A stretch of DNA of 6,658 nt from Prevotella sp. UBA3294 (GCA_002361535.1 DETG01000084.1:1-6658), one strand, 5' to 3'; counted from the stretch's first letter, positions 1 through 6,204 are shown. Translations and numbers: made by a program. Notes: generated by a model from the letters alone, not told the origin.

Positions 1-603
1 AAGGAGAACATCTTCAACGTGCTGAACGGATACATCGACTTTGAAGGTGCTACCGCTCTCGACCTCTTTGCCGGCACGGGAAGCATCACCCTCGAACTGC
101 TGTCAAGGGGATGCGAAAGGGTGGTCAGCATAGAAATGGACAGAGACCATTATCGGTTTATCAAGGAGTGTATAAAAAGCCTCAACAGCCTCACCCCCAA
201 CCCCTCTCCAAAGGGAGAGGGGAGTGATTACTCTTCTTCATTGAATTCTCAATCGCAGGAACAATCTACTCCCCTCTCCCTTTGGAGAGGGGTTGGGGGT
301 GAGGCTGTTCCCATCCGTGGCGACGTGTTCCGCTACCTGAAGTCATGTCACATGCTGTTCGACTTCATCTTTGCCGATCCTCCATACACACTGAAGGAGC
401 TGCCGACCCTGCCAGATCTTATCTTTGGGAGAGCAAGGGAAGAAGAGAAAAAGGGAACAGAGGAAGAAGAAACGAAGGGAAAGATTCTCGCTCCTGATGG
501 AGTCTTTGTACTGGAACATGGCAAGGACCACGACTTTTCACAGCATCCGCACTTCGTGGAACACCGTCACTACGGTAGTGTCAACTTCAGCATCTTCCGA
601 TAG
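1..603 (+). CDS. rsmD: 16S rRNA (guanine(966)-N2)-methyltransferase RsmD, 5'-truncated
   Basis: This S-adenosylmethionine-dependent methyltransferase makes m2G966 (E. coli numbering) in 16S rRNA during 30S assembly in the cytoplasm. The reading frame is open from base 1 (KENIFNVLNGY), so the gene enters from the left and I estimate about 35 N-terminal residues are missing. The GTG at 19 is an internal Val codon, not the start. Counting from the first codon, the SAM-binding loop DLFAGTGS is at residues 21-28, the acidic end of the next strand (SIEMD) at about 43-47, and the catalytic FADPPY motif at 124-129. The C-terminus (VLEHG...HRHYGSVNFSIF) matches Bacteroidales RsmD as I recall it. Two insertions set it apart: a 42-residue palindromic-element peptide at 62-103 and a Glu/Lys-rich stretch at about 145-161. 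Both lie between conserved blocks and leave the motifs intact. The TAG stop is followed by a terminator shared with the convergent pectate lyase gene. Confidence 0.93.
   Translation, partial: KENIFNVLNGYIDFEGATALDLFAGTGSITLELLSRGCERVVSIEMDRDHYRFIKECIKSLNSLTPNPSPKGEGSDYSSSLNSQSQEQSTPLSLWRGVGGEAVPIRGDVFRYLKSCHMLFDFIFADPPYTLKELPTLPDLIFGRAREEEKKGTEEEETKGKILAPDGVFVLEHGKDHDFSQHPHFVEHRHYGSVNFSIFR
184..309 (+). repeat. 126-bp in-frame palindromic element, copy 1 (in rsmD)
   Basis: Arms 184-225 and 268-309 are a perfect 42-bp inverted repeat around a 42-nt centre (226-267). Total length is 126 bp, exactly 42 codons, and the left edge falls on a codon boundary. The encoded peptide begins NSLTPNPSPKGEGS and ends STPLSLWRGVGGEAV. 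Each arm also contains a smaller hairpin with a 9-bp stem (cccctctcc / ggagagggg) and a 4-nt loop, at 201-222 and 271-292. Copies with the same layout lie in cls and dnaG. The perfect arms suggest this is the youngest of the three, or one kept uniform by conversion. No transposase is encoded, so any movement would need a factor acting from elsewhere. The outer boundary is uncertain by about 4 nt, because the extreme 3' bases vary between copies. Confidence 0.93.
433..483 (+). other. Purine-rich low-complexity insertion in rsmD (Glu/Lys-rich)
   Basis: Between the conserved segments LPTLPDLIFGR and LAPDGVFVLEHG, where I remember relatives having only a few residues, the frame encodes about 17 mostly charged residues (AREEEKK... 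then TEEEETKGK). The underlying DNA at 427-484 is almost pure purine: I count 3 pyrimidines in 58 bases, with recurring aggga and gaagaa units. This fits slippage expansion in a surface loop. It is unrelated in sequence to the palindromic element upstream. Confidence 0.6.
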
Positions 604-619
604 AATGAAGAATCATTAA

Positions 620-647
620 AAAAAGGTCGTTATTGAACGACCTTTTT
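620..647. terminator. Bidirectional intrinsic terminator between rsmD and the pectate lyase gene
   Basis: A 12-bp perfect stem (aaaaaggtcgtt at 620-631, aacgaccttttt at 636-647) closes a 4-nt loop (attg). A T run ends the stem on the rsmD side, and a run of seven T's ends it on the opposite strand, so it can stop both convergent transcripts. The lyase stop codon (630-632 on the - strand) and its last codons (KKVVQ) lie inside the hairpin, so the right arm doubles as coding sequence. Confidence 0.88.
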
Positions 648-2489
648 GTTTCCCTTGATGACGATGCCCTTGTAGCCTTTGCCTACCCGCTGTCCTGAAA
701 GGTTGTAAACCGGAGTGTCAGTTGCCTGTTCCTTATCTGCGGTCAGCTGGCGGATACCCGTAGAGATGGGGTTGTTGTAGAAACCTACGAACTTCGACTT
801 ATAGCTCTGCAAGGCACTCTTCAGTTCTGGGATAAGTTCGCAGTTGGAATCTTCCGTTGCATTGTCGAACGTCCACGCAAAGTCTCCCTTTTGGCAACGG
901 CCTGCACCATATTGTCCCGTTACCGCAGCAGGAACATCCTCTGTAGCAAGTGGTGTGCATGCATAGAACTCACCGTCGGTCGTATCGAAGTTGCTATAAG
1001 ATGTTTCTCCATGCAAAGTGGTAAAGCCTGCAGGAATCTTTTCTTCACGCGAAGAAACGACATAAGCATCAAAATCATTGGTATTACTACTACTCTGAGA
1101 AATAAACGAACCGGCACCTTCAACGTGGTTATTCCAGAATTTGCAAATACCACCATTCTCCTTAGACATGAATCCTTTCTTTTGCTTCTCGCCATTAATT
1201 CCGATTTCAATACCAATTCTATCAGTCCCTTGATAAGAAGAGATGACTGGATATAAGCAATTACGGAACCAGTTGTTTTCAGCAAACGAACTCGACCCAC
1301 AAGCCATACCTATGCCATAGAGTCCATTACCATCATAGTAATTGTTATAGACATGGAATGCATGACCATGACGGCAACGCGGCAGACGCTGGTCGGCATG
1401 GTCGAACCAGTTGCCACAGTAGGTCAGGTTGTCGCCATAGAATGTGCCCTTATTATCACCCGCATCAATCAAACAACACTTTCCACAGTCGAAGAAGTGG
1501 TTGGCAGAAACCGTGCAATAGCGTGAGTCCTTAATATCGATAGCACCGTCGCCTTTTACTTTATCTCCACTACCTCCCTGTCCATAGAACAAATCCATGT
1601 TGTGAATCCAGATATTTGTGTTATAGCGCGATATTTCAATACCGTCGTCAAGACAGAGCAGGATACCAAGATTACGAACTTCAACACCAACAGCGTTACT
1701 GATCTGCATACCGAAATTATAAAGCGTAGCATCATTACCTACACCTTCTAACGTCAGCGGCATTTCAACACTTGAACCATCTTGCGCCTGAGATTTGATA
1801 TGGAGTCCTTGACTGGATGCCATCTTGTCACAATCACCATTCTTGACGGTTCCCACAACACGGATGCAAAGTGGTTTTTTCATGCCCCCACCATCAATAC
1901 ACTTGCGGAATCCATCAATGACGTTGTTTAAACCCGTCCAAGTCACAGGTTCTCTACCCTCATAACGAGTCCATTGAACTGTGATGTCTTTGGCATTCTG
2001 AGCAGTTACATACAGAACAACAGCATCATCTTTCAGCGTACCATCGTTCTTATAAGCGCCTACGCCCTCTGTCCAGCCGCTGGTAGGACGGTTCATGTGG
2101 GCGAAGCCCTGACGGTTGTGGGCACGGACATCAAGGCTCTGCGTCGTTGACGCCTCATCGGTCATCTCCACGCCTTTAGAATTGACGGGGACTACCTTCA
2201 GCTGATACATGCCCGCCTTCAGCCCAAGTGCATCGGCACGTCCGTACGTTCCGTAGTTGCGCACCAGCTCGTTGTCGAGTCTTGTCCATGAATCCTGACC
2301 GGCAGGACTTACATATACGTTGTAAGCCTGTGCACCACTCATGTTGGTCCACTCCACCCACGCTGTCTCCAACCAGCCTTCTGCCGACTGGATGGTAACG
2401 GCAGCTGCCGACTGTAAGGTGGAAACAAACAGCAATAACGCTGTCATGATGAGGCTATTCCTCATAATCTTACCCTTCTGAAAACACAT
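630..2489 (-). CDS. Secreted pectate lyase, polysaccharide lyase family 1-like
   Basis: This enzyme probably cleaves polygalacturonate (pectin) by calcium-dependent beta-elimination outside the cytoplasm. Residues 9-30 form a signal peptide (MRNSLIMTALLLF... ending in AAA). Residues 31-125 look like a fibronectin type III-like beta domain (WLETAWVEWTNMSGAQAYNVYV). About 185-430 is the right-handed beta-helix core, with NTNIWIHN, DGAIDIKD (314-321), a Lys at 337, and NWFDHADQRLPRCRHGHAFHVYNNYYDG (split here for length: the core is QRLPRCRHG, 367-375). Compared with PelC-type enzymes, Asp314 and Asp318 would bind calcium, and Arg368, Arg371 or Arg373 supply the catalytic Arg. The C-terminus (VYNLSGQRV...GIVIKGNKKV) resembles the short conserved tail of many secreted Prevotella proteins; whether it acts in sorting is unknown. 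The start could be residue 1 (2489) or Met9 (2465). Met9 gives a more typical signal peptide and has AGAAGG a few bases upstream. The gene has its own promoter, and its core is AT-richer than its ends. Confidence 0.88.
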   Translation of the reverse strand: MCFQKGKIMRNSLIMTALLLFVSTLQSAAAVTIQSAEGWLETAWVEWTNMSGAQAYNVYVSPAGQDSWTRLDNELVRNYGTYGRADALGLKAGMYQLKVVPVNSKGVEMTDEASTTQSLDVRAHNRQGFAHMNRPTSGWTEGVGAYKNDGTLKDDAVVLYVTAQNAKDITVQWTRYEGREPVTWTGLNNVIDGFRKCIDGGGMKKPLCIRVVGTVKNGDCDKMASSQGLHIKSQAQDGSSVEMPLTLEGVGNDATLYNFGMQISNAVGVEVRNLGILLCLDDGIEISRYNTNIWIHNMDLFYGQGGSGDKVKGDGAIDIKDSRYCTVSANHFFDCGKCCLIDAGDNKGTFYGDNLTYCGNWFDHADQRLPRCRHGHAFHVYNNYYDGNGLYGIGMACGSSSFAENNWFRNCLYPVISSYQGTDRIGIEIGINGEKQKKGFMSKENGGICKFWNNHVEGAGSFISQSSSNTNDFDAYVVSSREEKIPAGFTTLHGETSYSNFDTTDGEFYACTPLATEDVPAAVTGQYGAGRCQKGDFAWTFDNATEDSNCELIPELKSALQSYKSKFVGFYNNPISTGIRQLTADKEQATDTPVYNLSGQRVGKGYKGIVIKGNKKVVQ

Positions 2490-2529
2490 AATTCGTTATT
2501 TAATAGATTAGTATAAATAGTTACAGTTG

Positions 2530-2561
2530 CAAAGATAGCATTTTTTGTAAGCGCACACAAA
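2530..2561 (-). promoter_or_regulatory. Promoter of the pectate lyase gene (Bacteroidetes primary sigma type)
   Basis: Read on the - strand, TTTG (2561-2558) is followed after exactly 20 nt by TATCTTTG (2537-2530). This matches the Bacteroidetes -33 TTTG and -7 TAnnTTTG consensus. Transcription would begin near 2523, giving a leader of about 35 nt to the ATG at 2489 or about 58 nt to the one at 2465. The promoter occupies the 89-nt gap after cls. I see no terminator for cls in that gap, so read-through from dnaG-cls is also possible. Confidence 0.8.
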
Positions 2562-2578
2562 TAAAATGCCAACAATTT

Positions 2579-4120
2579 TTATAACAGAGGCGACAATAAG
2601 CGCACCAACGACTCCCACAACCTCTGCATGAACGGCCGTTTCTCCAGGTTCTGTTCGTCGTCCAGAAGCAGGCTCTGCGCCTCATCGTCCAGATAGACTT
2701 GCTTCACCCGTAGCGCCAATTCACGGTCGTAGATGAAGACATTTGCCTCGAAATTATTGTCGAACGAGCGGAAATCGACGTTCGTAGAACCCACCGATGC
2801 CAAGAAGTCGTCGCAGACCAGCAGCTTGGAGTGATTGAAACCGGGCTGGTAGAGATACACCTTCACGCCTGCCTCGACAATTTCGGTCACATAGGAGCGC
2901 GAAGCCCACTCCACCAGTTTCGCATCGATGTGCATGGGAATGAGCAACCTCACGTCCACACCTGCCAATGCTGCCGTGCGCATGGCAAAGAGTACGGGCT
3001 CGGTAGGCAGGAAATAAGGCGTTTCCAGATACACATAGCTGCGTGCCTCCAGCAAGATGCGCACATACCCCTGCTCTATCTCCGGCCAGGGACTGGTAGG
3101 ACTGCTGGTCACGACCTGCATCAAGGCCTCACCCCCACCCCCTCTCCCCTTGGAGAGGGGAGTAGATAGATTCTCTTCCTGAGAAATCATTTGGGAAGTC
3201 TGACCACTCCCCTCTCCCCTTGGAGAGGGGTTGGGGGTGAGGCTGTTGTTAGGATAGTACTCCCTACCCGTTATCAGGGTGCGGTCGACAAAATACCAAT
3301 CGACCAGAAAAGCCCGTTGGAGCCCTGCCACTACGCTGCCCGTAAGTTTCAGATGGGTGTCACGCCACTTGTTGTTCTTCTTTTTACGGATACGTGAAGC
3401 CCATCCCTTGACATATCGGTAGGCGATGTTCATACCCCCGATGAAGCCAACGGTACCATCAATGACGCATATCTTGCGGTGGTTGCGGTAGTTCACCTTG
3501 CTGGTGAAGGCTGGGAAATGTACAGGCATGAACGAATGTACCTCCACACCCTCCTCACGCAGGCGCTCAAAGAAGCGACCCTTCACCTTCCAACAGCCCA
3601 CATCGTCATAGATGAGTCGTACCTCGACCCCCTCCCGTGCCTTGTCTATCAGCGCGTCTGCCACGAGATAGCCCAACGGGTCGTCCTCTATGATATAGGT
3701 GTTGAGGTGTATATGATGTCTGGCTTGCGCTATGGCTTGCAGCAAAGCTGGGAAGAACTCATAGCCGTCGGTATAGATTTCGGTTTGGTCGCTCTGAAAC
3801 GGCAGGGCGAGATTCTGGTTCATGAACAACGTGATGAGTGAGAGGTATTGGTCGGGGATGGTCAGCTCACGCTGCTCGTTATACTCCAGCATCGAGCGCT
3901 TCGTCAACTGGTCGAGGCTCTGCTGGGAGATGATGCGCTCCTTGCGGGTGTTCTGTCCGAAGAAGAAATACAAGACGATGCCCAACACCGGCAGAAAGAT
4001 GAGCACCATCATCCACGCCATCGTCTTAGCAGGCTGACGACGGTCGAGCAATACGGTAATCATTGACCCGATGACAATGATACCATAAAGCATTAATCCT
4101 ATCCAGTAGATATAGTTCAT
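2579..4120 (-). CDS. cls: Cardiolipin synthase (phospholipase D superfamily)
   Basis: Cardiolipin synthase makes cardiolipin and glycerol from two phosphatidylglycerol molecules at the inner membrane. Two transmembrane segments lie at about 4-24 and 33-54, ending in YFFFGQN, the usual N-terminal domain of this family. Both HxKxxxxD catalytic motifs are intact: HRKICVIDG (His214, Lys216, Asp221) and HSKLLVCDD (His430, Lys432, Asp437). GGMNIAYRY, ETPYFLP and GSTNVDFRS are typical accompanying blocks. The protein has 513 residues; without the 42-residue palindromic-element peptide (292-333) it would be 471, near the usual length of about 480. That insertion lies between the two catalytic domains, just before MQVVTSSPTSPWPEIEQ, so the active site should be unaffected. 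The gene starts 4 nt after the dnaG stop, so the two are probably cotranscribed from the dnaG promoter. The paralogue type among bacterial Cls enzymes is not resolved here. Confidence 0.92.
   Translation of the reverse strand: MNYIYWIGLMLYGIIVIGSMITVLLDRRQPAKTMAWMMVLIFLPVLGIVLYFFFGQNTRKERIISQQSLDQLTKRSMLEYNEQRELTIPDQYLSLITLFMNQNLALPFQSDQTEIYTDGYEFFPALLQAIAQARHHIHLNTYIIEDDPLGYLVADALIDKAREGVEVRLIYDDVGCWKVKGRFFERLREEGVEVHSFMPVHFPAFTSKVNYRNHRKICVIDGTVGFIGGMNIAYRYVKGWASRIRKKKNNKWRDTHLKLTGSVVAGLQRAFLVDWYFVDRTLITGREYYPNNSLTPNPSPRGEGSGQTSQMISQEENLSTPLSKGRGGGGEALMQVVTSSPTSPWPEIEQGYVRILLEARSYVYLETPYFLPTEPVLFAMRTAALAGVDVRLLIPMHIDAKLVEWASRSYVTEIVEAGVKVYLYQPGFNHSKLLVCDDFLASVGSTNVDFRSFDNNFEANVFIYDRELALRVKQVYLDDEAQSLLLDDEQNLEKRPFMQRLWESLVRLLSPLL
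3122..3247 (-). repeat. 126-bp in-frame palindromic element, copy 2 (in cls)
   Basis: On the - strand this has a 42-nt 5' arm (3247-3206), a 42-nt centre (3205-3164) and a 42-nt 3' arm (3163-3122), with no indels relative to the other copies. The arms match at 34 of 42 positions. Four of the eight mismatches are the loop of the inner hairpin, which reads the same way in both arms instead of complementary. As a result the 22-bp blocks at 3139-3160 and 3209-3230 are identical direct copies. It adds residues 292-333 to Cls, beginning NSLTPNPSPRGEGS and ending STPLSKGRGGGGEAL. Its centre is 38/42 identical to that of the dnaG copy by my count. Confidence 0.92.
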
Positions 4121-4124
4121 ACTT

Positions 4125-6101
4125 TTACACTATAATATCGTTCCCCAGCCGCTTGGCAAGCAGGTTGCGGATATCTTGCATGCGTTTGATCTCGCCCATG
4201 GTCTGCATCATCTGTTCCACGTTGTTGCTCATTGACGACAACTGCACCCGCAGTTCTTTCAGGTGTTGCTCCACCCAGTCCATACGGAAGTCAAGCACCA
4301 TGTGCATGATGGTGTCGCGAAGGCCATTCTCCCGTTGCTTCACTTGCAGGCTTTTCGAGAGCTTGAAGTCTTCAACGCTCATCTTCACCGCCAGCGTACT
4401 GATGTCTAAGTCGGGATGCTGGGTGAAATACTCCTCTGCCTTGAACCCTTCGTCTCCGCTATGTGCCACTGCCTCGTCCAGAATACGCATGTAGAGCGGA
4501 TTGGAGAACTGCAAGTTATCGAGTCCGAGGTCGTAGCTGATATACTGTGCCACGTTCAGGGTCACCTTCTCACCCGTCACCTCATCCTCCACATCCTGTA
4601 AGATGACCTCCTCGCCATGACGGATGACGGCCTGGATGAGAAGGGTTTCGATGGAAGAAGCCTCACCCCCGCCCCCTCTCCAAGGGGAGAGGGGAGTAGA
4701 TACATTCTCTTCCTGAGAACTCTTTTGGGAAGACTGACCACTCCCCTCTCCCCTCGGAGAGGGGGCGGGGGTGAGGCTGTTAGGGCTGTTCAGGCTGTTA
4801 TGTATCATCCTGTTCATTTGAGCAATAATCGTCTGCTCTGCCACCCCCGTGCGGTTGGCACACTCGCGCACGTAAGTGGCACGGAGAATCTGGTCTTTGA
4901 TGACCGATATGCTCTGAACAATGGAGTTGACAGCCTCGCTGCGCTTGATGGGGTCGGTGACACCCCGCAACAACTGGTTAATCTTGAAGACGATGAAGTC
5001 GGTCTGGTGATCTTCAATATACTTTCGGAAATCTGTCGCCGTATGCTTCCGCGCAAAGGAGTCGGGGTCGTCACCATCAGGAAGGAGCAAGACCTTCACG
5101 TTCATCCCTTCGGAGAGCAGCATGTCCGTACCACGCATGGCAGCATGGATGCCCGCCTCATCGCCGTCGTAGAGCAATACGATATTCGAAGTAAACCGAT
5201 GGAGCGTACGTATCTGATAGAAACTCAGCGCCGTTCCAGAGTTGGCAACAACGTTCTCGATGCCGCACTGGTGCATGGCAATCACATCAGTGTAGCCTTC
5301 TACCATATAGACACAATCCTCTTTGGCAATGGCTTTCTTCGCCTGGAAGATGCCGTAGAGTTCACGCTCCTTGTGATAGATATCGGAGTCGGGCGAGTTG
5401 ACATACTTCTGCTGTACACCCTTGGTGCGTGCATCCAGCAGGCGTCCGCCAAATGCTGTCACCTTACCACTCACTCCTATCCACGGGAAGATGACACGTC
5501 CGGAGAAACGATCTAACAAGTCGCCGTTGTCACGTTCATAGCAAAGTCCTGTCTTCACCAAGAACTCCTTCTTGTAACCCGCCTTCAAAGCCGCTTTCGC
5601 AAAGGCATCGCGCTGACTCAGGCAGAATCCCAACTGGAACTTGCTGATGATGTCGTCACGGAAACCACGACTGCGGAAATACTGCATGCCTATGGCCAAT
5701 CCGTCTACATCGTGATGAAGAATATGTTCAAATTGTTTCGCAGCCCATTCGTTGACCAGGAACATCGACTCGCGCTCACTCTCAGCCTGCCGTTCCTCAT
5801 CAGTCAACTCGCGCTCACGTATCTCGATGTGGTACTTGTTTGCCAACCAGCGAAGAGCCTCCGGATAGGTCATCTGCTCGTGTTTCATCACAAAGTTCAC
5901 GGCATTGCCAGCCTCTCCGCATGAGAAACACTTATAGACACCTTTCACCGGTGACACAGAAAACGACGGTGTCGTATCGTCATGAAACGGGCACAGTCCT
6001 TTATAGCTGGTGCCACGCTTCTTGAGTGCCACAAACTCTGACACCACATCCACGATGTCCACCGCGTTCATAATTCTGTCTATCGTCTGTCTGTCAATCA
6101 T
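4125..6101 (-). CDS. dnaG: DNA primase DnaG
   Basis: DnaG synthesises the short RNA primers for lagging-strand replication and acts with the replicative helicase DnaB. The N-terminal zinc-binding domain has Cys37, His40, Cys58 and Cys61 (CPFH...CFSC). The catalytic core follows, with GRVIFPWIGVSGKVTAFGGR at 201-220 and a TOPRIM domain carrying Glu268 (MVEGY), Asp312 and Asp314 (YDGDEAG) and PDGDDPDSF (341-349). About 483-658 is the C-terminal helicase-interacting region, which is divergent and helix-rich. The start at 6101 gives the standard N-terminus MIDRQTIDRIMNAVDIVDVVSEF; Met11 would cut into that conserved helix. The palindromic-element peptide occupies 441-482, exactly in the linker between the catalytic core and the C-terminal domain. 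Without it the length is 616 residues. A TAnnTTTG promoter lies about 60 nt upstream, and cls follows after 4 nt. Confidence 0.97.
   Translation of the reverse strand: MIDRQTIDRIMNAVDIVDVVSEFVALKKRGTSYKGLCPFHDDTTPSFSVSPVKGVYKCFSCGEAGNAVNFVMKHEQMTYPEALRWLANKYHIEIRERELTDEERQAESERESMFLVNEWAAKQFEHILHHDVDGLAIGMQYFRSRGFRDDIISKFQLGFCLSQRDAFAKAALKAGYKKEFLVKTGLCYERDNGDLLDRFSGRVIFPWIGVSGKVTAFGGRLLDARTKGVQQKYVNSPDSDIYHKERELYGIFQAKKAIAKEDCVYMVEGYTDVIAMHQCGIENVVANSGTALSFYQIRTLHRFTSNIVLLYDGDEAGIHAAMRGTDMLLSEGMNVKVLLLPDGDDPDSFARKHTATDFRKYIEDHQTDFIVFKINQLLRGVTDPIKRSEAVNSIVQSISVIKDQILRATYVRECANRTGVAEQTIIAQMNRMIHNSLNSPNSLTPAPSPRGEGSGQSSQKSSQEENVSTPLSPWRGGGGEASSIETLLIQAVIRHGEEVILQDVEDEVTGEKVTLNVAQYISYDLGLDNLQFSNPLYMRILDEAVAHSGDEGFKAEEYFTQHPDLDISTLAVKMSVEDFKLSKSLQVKQRENGLRDTIMHMVLDFRMDWVEQHLKELRVQLSSMSNNVEQMMQTMGEIKRMQDIRNLLAKRLGNDIIV
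4656..4781 (-). repeat. 126-bp in-frame palindromic element, copy 3 (in dnaG)
   Basis: On the - strand the 5' arm is 4781-4740, the centre 4739-4698 and the 3' arm 4697-4656, each 42 nt. Arms match at 39 of 42 positions: two mismatches are near the outer 3' edge and one is in the inner hairpin loop. The inner 22-nt hairpins are at 4743-4764 and 4673-4694. The encoded peptide is residues 441-482 of DnaG, beginning NSLTPAPSPRGEGS and ending STPLSPWRGGGGEAS. It has the same orientation relative to the host gene as copies 1 and 2. Confidence 0.93.
4775..4799 (-). repeat. Short 9-bp-period tandem repeat at the 5' edge of copy 3
   Basis: The edge motif of the element, aacagcc on the - strand (GGCTGTT on +), occurs three times at an exact 9-bp period: 4793-4799, 4784-4790 and 4775-4781. 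It encodes NSL-NSP-NSL in DnaG. Only the last copy belongs to the element proper; the other two lie just outside it. A weaker version (aaaagcctc then aacagcctc, 175-192) sits at the corresponding edge of copy 1. Confidence 0.7.
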
Positions 6102-6164
6102 TTTTTATGCTGCTTAGGTTTACAGAAGCATTGTCTTTCATCGACTTTTACGTCTTATAGCGTA

Positions 6165-6172
6165 CAAAGTTA
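6165..6172 (-). promoter_or_regulatory. Putative dnaG -7 promoter element
   Basis: Read on the - strand, TAACTTTG matches the Bacteroidetes -7 consensus TAnnTTTG. No TTTG stands at the ideal distance upstream; the nearest is a T-rich stretch around 6197-6200, so the -33 element is weak. Transcription would begin near 6158, giving a leader of about 57 nt before dnaG. This would drive dnaG and cls. Confidence 0.6.
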
Positions 6173-6204
6173 CGGATTTTTTCGTTTTCCACCTATAAAA
6201 AGAT

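Noticed and set aside
184..309. Intein, intron or small insertion sequence in rsmD
   Set aside because: The 126 bp is too short for an intein or self-splicing intron and lacks splice motifs, and it encodes no transposase. The frame simply continues through it.
891..1300. Overlapping 120-codon frames on both strands inside the pectate lyase gene
   Set aside because: Out of frame with the conserved lyase core, and the translations resemble nothing known.
3122..3247. Element arms as intrinsic terminators
   Set aside because: The hairpins are GC-rich but are not followed by a T run on either strand, and they lie in the middle of coding sequence that must be transcribed through.
2831..3841. Several 70-120-codon + strand frames opposite cls
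   Set aside because: All are antisense shadows of a complete cardiolipin synthase with both catalytic motifs; none has a promoter or start context.
184..4781. CRISPR array
   Set aside because: The repeats are kilobases apart, inside different genes, and paired as inverted arms around a conserved centre rather than unique spacers.
4617..5516. Long 299-codon open frame on the + strand opposite dnaG
   Set aside because: It lies wholly antisense to an unmistakable DnaG with all motifs, has no recognisable protein features, and is explained by codon bias of the opposite strand.
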